From Bursaphelenchus xylophilus (lineage: Eukaryota > Nematoda > Chromadorea > Rhabditida > Aphelenchoididae): a stretch of 64,000 nt of DNA. This document shows positions 51,901 through 60,470 of this stretch, piece after piece. The notes below the pieces were generated by a model, which had not been told where the DNA came from, ran no database searches, and saw nothing but the letters and a program-made list of their open reading frames with translations. The stretch spans positions 1,488,001 through 1,552,000 of the forward strand of contig CAJFCV020000005.1 of NCBI GenBank assembly GCA_904066235.2, given 5' to 3'. Both the position numbers and the translations under genes were made by a program. Position 1 is the stretch's first letter, and each line of letters opens with the position of its first letter.

Positions 51901-53913
51901 TAATAAGAGCAAATGTTTTTCTTCAGATGGTGTTCATAGCAATCCTTGTTTAAAAACTTTTTTGTACATGCGGCGCACTTCTTTTCAAAGCCATCATCCT
52001 TACAAGGAAAGTCGTTTCCTATACGACAACACTTGGTGCATTTTTTCTGGCATCTAGCTGTATGATCGATTGATTCTCTCATCAATTTCCGACAACTGAA
52101 ACATAAATTGGAGAAAGATCTGACTCCGAAGAAAGCAGTGGGACTCCATATGGAGTCGTAGTGATTGTCGTGGTAATAAAGCATAATTGGAGTTTTTACA
52201 TCCAAAATCTCATCCTTCTCCAGTTTCGGGTAACTCCATCCGTGCTCAAAAGATCTCCGATCAAAAACTATAATTTTATGTGGAGCGGCTTCTGGGTATT
52301 TTTGGTCCATGAAAGCTTCCCAGAGGCCAACCGTGAACTCGATGCTTTCCTTTCCTGTTAAACTTGCAGCCTTAAAATGTTTGTATGCTTCTTTTAGTTC
52401 AGCACATTCTGTTGGTTTTGTAAATTTTCGAGCCTTGTACAATTTTCGTTCAGATTTTTTATGGCCCGGAAGATCCTTGGTAGTTGCAAGCCTAGAGATG
52501 TTTATGGATACAGGAAGACAATCATTCTTCTGAGTGTTAACATGGAAAATGCCTGTACTTGTCTCCAAAAAGGATCTAGTTGTCTGTCGTGTCGGGGGAG
52601 CGCCACCGATTCTGCCATATAGAACTGTTATGTTGAGTACAAAGGGTTTCCCCAACAAGCTTGGAGTTTTGGATGACTGTGCAATTTTGAATAATTTTGT
52701 GTAAAGATGTTTAGGATCGAAAACATTTCTTTTGGAGAAATGATTTAGAGGTCTCGTTAAGTTATCGGACGATACTCTCACACCTACATACATGGCCCTT
52801 TCTGATCCTCCTCTTTCAACTAGAAATTAAATTTGATTTTTTTTTTAAAGTGTTTACCTTCTCTGAGGCACTCGTTGACTGATTGTTCTACAAGCTGATT
52901 GAAACGTTTTTCAAAATCACTCATGTTTTCACTAATGTGTATATGGTACTTTTGTTCTCTTGAGTAGCATTTAAATCTCTCTGACGTTTTAACTCGAGAG
53001 GCTCCGACACGGAAGAATTGTATTCTATAATAAAATTTTTTGACTTTTTTATACGATTATTGCACTTACCCCCGACCTTTTTGAGGGAGAGGTCTGAAAA
53101 AATCGTCAAATTCAGGGAGGGTATCTGTGCCTCCTAAAAACCTTGCCATGTCAAAGCACGGATCAGAAAAATTTTCCTCGTCAAGATCATCTAGAGAAAT
53201 ATTGGTTTCTGAGAATTCCTTGTAAAAGTCGAGATCTTCCAAAAGTTTTTGCATCATCATTTCGCGGGGATTATGTGAAGAACTCGATGGGATGTTTGAG
53301 AGATCATCACTAAAAAATGAATCAGAGAAAAAAACAAGAGATACCTTTCGAGTAGCTGCATGTACTGCATGAGTTCTGCGGGCCCTAAGACCTTAAAGTC
53401 GGGCCTGAGAATGTCTTCAAGGGACAATGTATTATTTTGTTCTTGGGTTGTCATTTTTATTGATTCTTCATGATTGGAGTTTGTCTGCTCTTCCATAATG
53501 GTTTCCGAGCATTGGCGAAAATTGGGAGCCGATCTATGATAATCGACGGCCGGGTCTCTTATATTCGATAAGTCCCTCAGGGGTGTAAGACGCCTTCTCT
53601 TGGAAGGTGGATGATTGGAGTTTGTCTGCTCTTCCATAATGGTTTCCGAGCATTGGCGAAAATTGGGAGCCGATCTATGATAATCGACGGCCGGGTCTCT
53701 TATATTCGATAAGTCCCTCAGGGGTGTAAGACGCCTTCTCTTGGAAGGTGGATGATTGGAGTTTGTCTGCTCTTCCATAATGGTTTCCGAGCATTGGCGA
53801 AAATTGGGAGCCGATCTATGATAATCGACGGCCGGGTCTCTTATATTCGATAAGTCCCTCAGGGGTGTAAGACGCCTTCTCTTGGAAGGTGGTTGTTCTA
53901 TTTCGTTAGTCAT
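48909..53913 (-). CDS. Protein-primed family-B DNA polymerase with N-terminal extension
   Basis: Replicates the Maverick by protein priming (DNA_pol_B_2 type). Exons on the minus strand: 53345-53913, 53070-53309, 52858-53024, 51419-52819, 50749-51382, 49672-50710, 49381-49633, 48909-49345; about 1,579 codons in one frame. From the ATG at 52924 it would be 1,276 residues, the usual Polinton size; the extra 303 come from upstream exons that read through in frame. A cysteine-rich zinc-finger-like region is at 51750-52110. Exonuclease motifs: FDFETT near 51735, FGGKFDCHLL near 51455, YGIQDTR near 51030. Polymerase motifs: DIQSLYPYIM near 50290 and YLNSLWGKL near 49710. The catalytic YDTDS is assembled across the last splice junction (49381/49345). 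Confidence 0.85.
53470..53892 (-). repeat. Three near-identical 141-bp coding repeats (47 aa each)
   Basis: Three direct copies at about 53470-53610, 53611-53751 and 53752-53892. Each encodes a basic patch PSKRRRLTPLRDLSNIRDPA (nuclear-localisation-like) followed by a more acidic part with SETIMEEQTNSNH. The copies are almost identical at DNA level, so the amplification is recent or homogenised. They lie at the N-terminus of the extended polymerase frame. Confidence 0.85.
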
Positions 53914-54061
53914 CTAAAAAATTTTTTTCTTTATTAATTGAATTAAGAAAGGTACGATAATAACACGCCAACAGTTCACGAAAAATATATGATAATAAGA
54001 GGGAATCAAAACATTGTAAATAGGTGTAAGGATAAGGGGAACATTTAACGATAAAAGGGGG

Positions 54062-54854
54062 TCAGTCGGATTTTTCTTCCTCGAAGACTTTTTCAATCTG
54101 TTTCTGTAGTTTACGAAGTGTATTCTTGCTCACATCTGTTGCCCTGTAAATGTCCATTAGTGTGTATTCTTCTCTGCACATGTAGTATAAAGTTGCAGCG
54201 ATAGTTGAAAGAAGAGGATTTCTGAACATTTTTTATTTTTTAGATTGATATATGTTACCCCGTCAGCACACTTTTATTTTGAACTGTATGAACCATTTTT
54301 ACTAGTTGAGCATGTCTTTTATAGGAGAGCCCTAGATAAGCGCAAAATCTGCTTGCATATTCCTCGACTCCAATCGGTTTGTTTGCATTGGCAATATTTC
54401 CGGGGATCTGTTTGAAACATTTATAGATCTTCTTTATGTTAACCGCCGACAATTCTGAGATTTCTAAAAAGGGAAAAATGAAACGCTTGGGTCATTGACA
54501 ACCTTTGAAACTCCGTGGAACCCCATTTTTACGACATGTTATGTACAAGCAAGTGGCTAAAACATGTTTGTCACTAGTGTTTTTTACATAGTCTTTGATT
54601 CTGTCAAATAGGATTGAAACATCCTTTTCAATGCTTGAGGGCAGATGTCCTTTACTGGTCATCTCTTGTAATATTTTTGTATTCTCTTCAGACATTTTTG
54701 ATGTAGGTGTTGTGGTATAAAAAGGCACATCATTTAAGACGTCAAAGATCCGTTCGCCGACAACGACGCCACACTCTGGGCAAATCAGATCTCCACATCT
54801 AAAATCTTCTATCAACTCCGCCTCTGTATGAAAGGGGCACGTCAAACGCTCCAT
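54062..54854 (-). CDS. TFIIB-like transcription initiation factor
   Basis: Three exons (54503-54854, 54259-54463, 54062-54221) give 238 residues. The N-terminal zinc ribbon is readable as CPFH (residues 6-9) and CGDLICPECGVVV (20-32). A linker with TSKMSEENTK leads to two cyclin-like folds. The first contains KHVLATCLYITCRKNGVPRS (compare the ACLYIACRQ pattern of cellular TFIIB). The second contains NPLLSTIAATLYYMC and a helix-turn-helix-like YTLMDIYRATDVSKNTLRKL. TFIIB bridges TBP at TATA boxes to RNA polymerase II. It is divergent from the minor capsid gene: the start codons are 36 bp apart and the space contains TATAAAAA. Shorter than cellular TFIIB (about 310). Confidence 0.8.
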
Positions 54855-54857
54855 GTC

Positions 54858-54867
54858 ACTATAAAAA
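54858..54867 (+). promoter_or_regulatory. TATA box of the minor capsid gene
   Basis: CTATAAAAAC, 24-33 bp before the ATG at 54891. On the opposite strand the same bases make a TTTTTATAG acceptor 4 bp before the TFIIB-like start codon, so one 10-bp site may serve as promoter on one strand and trans-splice site on the other. Confidence 0.55.
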
Positions 54868-54890
54868 CAAAACGGTTAGTGATTTGTATG

Positions 54891-56390
54891 TTAGATATGC
54901 GTTCGTCATTTTTTATTGTGCTTCCCAGCAACGATCCTAGTAACACCTTTGGGAAAAATACCCCTGCTGATTTCAAAATCGTGTTGCCTAAACCCTTGAC
55001 ATTTGACGCCCCCTATTTATGTGGTTTACAGAGCATTGTCTATCCTCATTCATGGGCTTCTATCGGGACCTTGGATGGGCAATATATCGATCTTACAACT
55101 GCTTACGCAATCTTGAGAATACACATCCCTAAAGGGAGTTTTAATACAATTGAGAGTTTGGTGACATATTTGAATTCGGTGGTTCAAGAAGAGCTTGAGA
55201 AGGGAGAGGGGCGTCGTAAAAGAAATGCTCCGGAAGAGCCAAAGGTTTTAAAAAAGGGTAAAAAGATGGATGTCGCATTAAAGAAGTCTGTGAAGACTGA
55301 TGAGGGAAATCCAATCCCTTTGACAAAAGCCGCGGTACAAAATGTTTCTCTTCCAAACGTTTCTAATACTAATATTGCTGATGTTGGTACTAGAAATAAT
55401 CCGGGGGGTATTCGAAATACTACTAGAGATACTGCTAAAAGTACTACATTTCCTCATGGTGCTGCTCAACCTAGCCCTTTGCCTCCTTCTAATCCGCCTG
55501 TTTTACAACCGTCTACTCTTAGCAATCCAATTACTACTAGCATAGCTACTCCATCTACAACAACACTAACAGGGGCACAACATACCGCTCCCTCTGCATC
55601 CTCAAAGGCCTCGTCATCACACCTTTCCAATAATATACAAAAAGGCAATTTATCTCTCGAAAATGAAAAAAAGGCCCCGAATAACAACAACTCCCAATCT
55701 GCCAAGAACAAAAGCGGCGCGACCTCCTTCTCCCCGGTTTCGACCGACCATCTGCCTACGCACAATCCTGCGATTGGTTTTATGGATGTTGAGTATCCCA
55801 GAATGTCACGCCCCCTTGCCCTGGTTGGCACGAGACGTATTGAGACTGAACCTTTGAAGGTCCCCGTCTATGAATTGAACCGCCCTCATAAAACGGTGAA
55901 AGAGCCAATCAAAGCAATGTATAACCTGAGACCTTTAAGATCTTCCGATTTCGCAATATTATACGACAAGAAAATTCAGCGTGTGAAAACACATGTTAAT
56001 CATGAAGTAGTGGGGAAGATTGAGTTCTCACCCCAATTAAAGTACACTCTAGGGTTTTCGGATTATGGGGAAATTGTAAACGAAACTGTCGCTCCATTCT
56101 CTCCTGATCTCAGTGGTGGCATCAAGAACCTAGCCGTATACGTTGACGATTTAGTTGAACAGGTTATTGTCGGCAGTTTTCAAACACCTATGCTTCGTAT
56201 GGTTACAGTAAAAGGCAAACCGGGGGATGTTGTGGAACAGATTTACGATCAACCGTTAATGATACCTGTTAGAGCAAGGGAGATCTCTGTATTACATGTT
56301 CAAATTAGAACTCTAGATGGACGTTTATGCCCTTTTGATTATGGCATTACTTGTTTAACTTTATGTTTCAAACCTCTGGCGGTTTTTTAA
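54891..56390 (+). CDS. Minor capsid protein (penton-like)
   Basis: Single-exon frame. The start is taken at 54891 because the sequence from there (SSFFIVLPSNDPSNTFGKNT, then ADFKIVLPKPLTFDAPYLCG) matches the conserved beginning of Polinton/adintovirus minor capsid proteins, and a TATA box lies 24 bp upstream. About 499 residues. The jelly-roll ends carry LQSIVYPHSWASI near residue 50 and, at the C-terminus, GGIKNLAVYVDDLVEQVIVG with LRMVTVKGKPGD. The middle (about residues 100-300) is a Lys then Ser/Thr/Asn/Pro-rich insert absent from most relatives. It may be disordered or surface-exposed. Confidence 0.8.
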   Translation, partial: LDMRSSFFIVLPSNDPSNTFGKNTPADFKIVLPKPLTFDAPYLCGLQSIVYPHSWASIGTLDGQYIDLTTAYAILRIHIPKGSFNTIESLVTYLNSVVQEELEKGEGRRKRNAPEEPKVLKKGKKMDVALKKSVKTDEGNPIPLTKAAVQNVSLPNVSNTNIADVGTRNNPGGIRNTTRDTAKSTTFPHGAAQPSPLPPSNPPVLQPSTLSNPITTSIATPSTTTLTGAQHTAPSASSKASSSHLSNNIQKGNLSLENEKKAPNNNNSQSAKNKSGATSFSPVSTDHLPTHNPAIGFMDVEYPRMSRPLALVGTRRIETEPLKVPVYELNRPHKTVKEPIKAMYNLRPLRSSDFAILYDKKIQRVKTHVNHEVVGKIEFSPQLKYTLGFSDYGEIVNETVAPFSPDLSGGIKNLAVYVDDLVEQVIVGSFQTPMLRMVTVKGKPGDVVEQIYDQPLMIPVRAREISVLHVQIRTLDGRLCPFDYGITCLTLCFKPLAVF

Positions 56391-56392
56391 AT

Positions 56393-56763
56393 TTATTGTT
56401 TAATAAATAATAATTGCAAGTTAAAGGGAGTATTCGTGAAAGTTCTCGTACAGCTGTAAGCATGACAAAAGGCTCTAATAACATCTGAAGGCTTGAAATC
56501 TTTTAATGGCAATGCCTCCACCTTAAACTCATCGAGATCCATCTCCCCAGAAATGTGCATAGTAATGTAATTGAAACCTATAACAATATGATAATTCAAG
56601 TTAGTCTCCAACCTTTTGAGTATCTGTCTACAAGTTCTTTTACAAGCCTTTCAATATTTCGAACAGTTGCATTCCGGGGTTTCTTTGTCTCGTACGAAGC
56701 AGAATATGAAAAATAGTTACCGATTGAACTTTCTGATGTTGAGGTACAGTTAAACAACTCCAT
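56393..56763 (-). CDS. Unknown Maverick protein, 111 aa, two exons
   Basis: Exons 56613-56763 and 56393-56577 join in frame. The start is chosen after a TTTTTTATAG acceptor-like site and a TATA box at 56795-56804. The N-terminus is Ser/Asn-rich (NCTSTSESSIGNYFSYSASY), with a basic helix NIERLVKELVDRY and a hydrophobic end. Convergent with the minor capsid gene (2 bp between stops). Not recognised. Confidence 0.5.
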
Positions 56764-56794
56764 GATAATATTTTGTCTACTATAAAAAAGAAAC

Positions 56795-56804
56795 ATTTAT
56801 ATAC
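56795..56804 (-). promoter_or_regulatory. TATA box of the 111-aa gene
   Basis: Minus strand GTATATAAAT, 32-41 bp upstream of the ATG at 56763. Confidence 0.55.
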
Positions 56805-56814
56805 TGTGCACAGA

Positions 56815-57520
56815 TCATGAGCATTTTAAAAAGCTTTCGTGATCTAGACGATCCCTCTGCATACACAGGGCCTTCTCGTTTGGCAAAAACAAAGAAGCTA
56901 AAATACGAAGATGTTCGGCGGATCTTGGTTTAAGATCATAAACATGTCCTTCTCGTAGAGGCGAGAACTTTGAGACGTTATTATGTGCATTTACATATAT
57001 TACAATCGGTCTTTTGAACATGTCAGCTCCATTTATTACCATATCCGGACCTCCGTCAGCAGGTCTGTTGTTCTTCCAAATTCTCAGAATGATAACCGTC
57101 TCCGTATTCCTAAAAATCTTGTATTATACAAATCGTAACTTACTTATCTTCTTGACGTGCTTTTTGGCACATTTCATAAAACTCGCTTCTCTTTGTGGTT
57201 CCTCCAAGATGTTTTACAACAGTAGTGTCATCAACAAAAATTACCTTTTCGGCCAAATTTTTCTGGACCTCTGTATTATCCAGCTTCAGAAGTGTGCCCG
57301 GATATATTGCCTCACCTCCCATATTAAAATCAGGGAACGGCCATTCTAAAGTGATGTGATTGTTAAAGCAATCAGTTGCACAAATTGTCCTGGACTCCTC
57401 GCTGTTGAAGGTCTTGAGGACCTGGACGACTACAGTTTTGGATGTTGTCGTATCCATCATTGGGTTGATCAGAAAAGAGGCGCGCGTCCTCTCTTCCTCC
57501 GTCATAATAGGCGCAGCCAT
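56815..57520 (-). CDS. Unknown Maverick protein, ~223 aa, two exons
   Basis: Exons 57144-57520 and 56815-57109 join in frame. The start is the ATG at 57520 ([20 protein letters not shown]). The other in-frame ATG at 57544 would initiate inside the palindrome. Secondary structure looks mixed alpha/beta, with [20 protein letters not shown] early, [20 protein letters not shown] at the junction and [20 protein letters not shown] later. No catalytic motif recognised; in particular it is not a DDE integrase. It shares a 90-bp divergent region with the 107-residue gene. Confidence 0.5.
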
Positions 57521-57533
57521 ATCGCGAGGAGAC

Positions 57534-57565
57534 AAAATAAGCAAATGAGGTCATTTGCTTATTTT
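57534..57565. promoter_or_regulatory. 15-bp perfect palindrome between divergent genes
   Basis: AAAATAAGCAAATGA-GG-TCATTTGCTTATTTT at 57534-57565, flanked by further imperfect complementarity (CGAGG/CCTCG). It lies between the start codons of the divergent 223-aa (minus) and 107-aa (plus) genes. An operator-like site or structured 5' leader are both possible. Confidence 0.6.
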
Positions 57566-57609
57566 CGCCTCGTGGAGTTTAGCCCCAATCTTTTTCTAGC
57601 TCCGCCCTC

Positions 57610-57975
57610 ATGATTTCGATTACCCTTAACGAATATATCCGGAAGACATACGCCGTGTCCATTGATGGGGTCGATATCAATACTTTGAAGTTAATAAATT
57701 TTAGTGTAAGTTTTTAATATCATATATTTTATGTTTTTTTTTTTTAGAATTTTTACATGAAATTCCGTGGGCGTAAGATTTGTCGTCTGAAACCTGTTCA
57801 AAGCAAATGCGGTGAGAAGCTGTGGTTCTTTTCGCTGTACGATAAAGATGATGGATGTGAGAGCGACACTAGATGTCTCTTTGACGGAGATGAAATTCAA
57901 ATTTATTTAACACCTGTTACCAAACGTCACACTGAAGTCCCTCAATCTGATCTTATTTTTTATACAAATATTTAA
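57610..57975 (+). CDS. Unknown Maverick protein, 107 aa, two exons
   Basis: Exons 57610-57705 and 57748-57975 join in frame across a T-rich 42-base intron. N-terminal MISITLNEYIRKTYAVSIDG, then a basic strand (FRGRKICRLKPV) and an aromatic/acidic part with CGEKLWFFSLYDKDDGCESD. Likely a small beta-rich protein. The gene ends 12 bp before the right TIR. No family recognised. Confidence 0.5.
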
Positions 57976-57986
57976 AAGATTTTTTT

Positions 57987-58791
57987 TTTGAATAAACGAA
58001 TAAAAGTTATTGGATTCTTAATCCTTTTGAAAAGGGTAAAAATTATTTCATCATCATTGAGTCGAAAAGTTTATTGAAGGGTCATCAACCTTTATTGATG
58101 GACTTGATAGTCTTGATCCTTCCGCTTTTTCCGGAAAAAAATCACAGACATAAATCATAAACTCTTTAACCTACCGCAACCTCTAGGTTGCGCAACATTC
58201 ATAACATCTCGGTTGCGCAACACCCCGCAACCTCTTGCCCTCCCGCAACCTCTAGGTTGCGCAACAACCCTCAATCCTCCTCTTTTCCCCACTTTCTCAC
58301 CCTTTTTCAATTTTTTTTTTTACCGCAAAATCCCCCTGACCTCTCTCCCCACTCTCCTCCAATCCCACACTCTCTCACCTTTTTCATTTTTTACCACAAT
58401 TTCATCGCGTCCTTTCAATTACGACACCCTCTCATCTTTTTTGAAATTTGACCGCAAAATTCCCCTGACCTCTCTCCCCACTCTCCTCCAATCCCACACT
58501 CTCTCATCTTTTTCATTTTTTACCGCAATTTCATCGCGTCCTTTCAATTACGACACCCGCGCATCTTTTTTGAAATTTGACCGCAAAATTCCCCTGACCT
58601 CTCTCCCCACTCTCCTCCAATCCCTCACTCTCTCACCTTTACAGTACTACCATACCATAAAAATTCCCTCACCTCTCTCCCCACTCTCCTCCAATCCCAC
58701 ACTCTCTCATTTACGGCACCCCGCGCCGGCTCCTCCCCCCTTTTCCAGTGGATGCAAAATTTAGTGCCAGAAACTACCTCTTATTACTACT
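57987..58791. repeat. Maverick right terminal inverted repeat
   Basis: Inverse of 40249-41050, ending CTTATTACTACT, with a few base differences and a longer T-run near 58310. The long Pro/Ser/Leu-rich frame readable here (about 58213-58764) is an artefact of the ~120-bp tandem units. Confidence 0.9.
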
Positions 58792-58797
58792 AATAGT
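58792..58797. repeat. AATAGT target-site duplication of the Maverick (right)
   Basis: Exact match to 40243-40248. Confidence 0.9.
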
Positions 58798-58935
58798 CCT
58801 CGCTCCGAAAGACCTTTGGATCAAGAGCCAAATGGCGGAGGGCGTCTTAGCTCTTACCGTTTTCGAATATGGAGAATCAGAATATACCGGTCCCATAGCT
58901 CAACTCATTTGCGATCTGAACGACTTCTCTTGTTA

Positions 58936-59651
58936 GGTGAAGTCTTTTTGCTCGTAACAAATCCGATTTTTTGGGATCGTTGTCATAGCTGTAATGTCAA
59001 GTTTATCAATTCTGTGGTGGAGGCGGCAAAGGTAGGTTCTAACCAAGAAAAGAGAAAAATATTCCAAAAATCAAAACTTTTTACTTTTTCGAATTCTTCA
59101 TAAAATTTTTTCATTCTAAAAATATCGATTTTTTATATCAATTTTTTGTTTTCGAATTTCTTTTAATTTTTTTTGTGTTAAAAAATGCAAAATTAAAAAA
59201 CCCGAATAGAATTTTTTTTGTTTTTTTTGTAATTTTTTATTTAATTTTTTTTATTTATTTTTATTATTTTTTATTCTTTATTTCACATAAAGAAATGAAA
59301 AAATAAGCAAAATTGCAAAAAAAATCTATATTTTTTAACATTCGCACCGCCAATTTCCGCCTTTTTCAGAAACGCCGCGTAACCGTGAAATTTTTCACCA
59401 ACTGGTACGACTACGCCCAAATCACCGGGACATCGATGGAAATCGCAGACACCGAAATTTGGTATTGGCATATGAATGCGGTCGGGCTGGAGGGCCGAAC
59501 AGATCCCTTTTTTCTGGACGCTTTTGCATTTGGCCCATTCTCCAAGGACAACATTGTTTTCAAGCAACACATCCGGCAAGATGAGACCTGCGGCGTTGAA
59601 ATTAATAGGACTGTTAAGTTAGTTCCGAATCCGGGAAATAAAAAAGAATGA
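58936..59651 (+). pseudogene. GH25-type lysozyme, 3' half
   Basis: Continuation of the gene interrupted at 39637. After the right TTA (58933-58935) the frame resumes GEVFLLVTNPIFWDRCHSCN in an exon ending at 59031. A second exon, 59370-59651, contains VKFFTNWYDYAQITG and EIWYWHMNAVG, then FGPFSKDNIVFKQHI. This order equals that of the intact paralogue. It has no start codon or promoter of its own in a lysozyme context, so it is probably not expressed as an enzyme. Confidence 0.72.
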
Positions 59652-60470
59652 GAGAATTATATGGTCAACAAACAAAAAAAATTTACAGTGGTTAATTTCA
59701 GAGTTCATATTTTGTAAACAAAAATTGCAGAATTTGGCATTATCTCTCCACAAAAGATATTAAAAAAAAGTCTGGGCGTTGCACTTGGGACTTCTTTGCA
59801 AATCCAAAAAATTTCATGCGGTTTTCGTTGCAACATATTACTCATTATTTTCCCGACAGACTGATAGCATGGGTCTGGAAATGTTGATCCTTTCTAAATC
59901 CTTATCAAGGGTCAACGTTGTCAGTTTGTCGGGAAAATAATGTGGACTCGTCGCGCCTTGGAATCGCCTATAATCGCTTTGCGGCGGCCAGCAGCGGAGA
60001 TTTGGTTGGTGCGCCACTGCGACAACCCGAGACATTTTATAAATCCACATTACTTACCCGACAGATTGATAATTTTTGTTCCTTAGGCTGTTAAGAAATT
60101 ATTGGTGCGACTTTGCCTACGACGGAGTGCTCATTATTTTCCCGACAGACTGGGAAAACATTAGTAATCGGGCCAATGTGCTAATTGAAAGTTTGCTGAA
60201 AATCATAGGGCGCAGCTCGGAGAAGTTGCACGGGCGCAGCTCGCGTCTTGGGCGCAGCTCGAAAACAAGCTAAAAGTTAGCTTCGGCGAGCTGCGAAAGC
60301 TTGTTCTCCGAGCTGCCCCCGAGATGCGAGCTGCGCCCGTCCCAGTTTTCCGAGCTGCGCCCTACCATTTTCAGCTAACTTTCAGCATATTTCTCAAAGT
60401 TTAAAATTTATTTTTTTATTAAAATTCTTATTATACAATAACCAACTACATATATAACTCTCTGGTTTTT
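59652..60470. other. Spacer with MITE and GGGCGCAGCTCG cluster
   Basis: A single end of the GTGCGAC-family MITE occurs near 59765-59797 (GGGCGTTGCACTTGGGACTT). A complete short MITE lies at 59922-60068. From 60208 to 60365 there are about seven copies, on both strands, of GGGCGCAGCTCG / CGAGCTGCGCCC, forming a large imperfect palindrome. No coding exon. Confidence 0.65.
59922..60068. mobile_element. 147-bp MITE, TIR CAGTTTGTCGGGAAAATAAT
   Basis: Inverted ends CAGTTTGTCGGGAAAATAATGT and ACATTACTTACCCGACAGATTG (one lesion in the right end). Same family as 25313-25900 and 34825-34968. Confidence 0.7.

Larger units (their letters stand above)
40249..58791. mobile_element. Maverick/Polinton, 18,543 bp, complete with TIRs and TSD
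   Basis: Self-synthesising virus-like DNA transposon. It has near-identical terminal inverted repeats of about 0.8 kb beginning AGTAGTAATAAGAGG and a 6-bp duplication AATAGT. It encodes the Polinton core set: major capsid (43630-44946), minor capsid (54891-56390), packaging ATPase (46099-46728), adenain-like protease (48140-48577) and protein-primed PolB (48909-53913). Accessory genes include a TFIIB-like factor, small membrane proteins and small basic proteins. The capsid and packaging frames appear intact, and many genes have introns whose removal keeps the frame. No retroviral-type integrase gene is seen. The TIR arms differ at a few positions, so the insertion is not brand new. Confidence 0.92.
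39638..58932. mobile_element. Harbinger-like MITE split by nested insertions
   Basis: The outer ends are inverted copies for over 90 bp. The left edge (39638 to about 39730) starts CAAGGGAAGTCGTTCATATC. The right edge (about 58840 to 58932) is its complement, sharing GACCGGTATATTCTGATTCT and CATATTCG. Without the nested 444-bp MITE and the 18.5-kb Maverick the element would be only about 300 bp. TTA duplications flank it. It therefore entered the lysozyme exon first and was itself the landing site for the later insertions. Confidence 0.75.

Noticed and set aside
56815..57520. Considered as the missing Maverick integrase
   Set aside because: Mixed alpha/beta protein without HHCC zinc site or spaced DDE residues; too short for a Polinton integrase.
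58213..58764. Long Pro/Ser/Leu-rich open frame (and its mirror at 40276-40822)
   Set aside because: It is the purine/pyrimidine-rich tandem repeat of the Maverick TIR read in one frame; no start context or domain, and it exists in both TIR copies.
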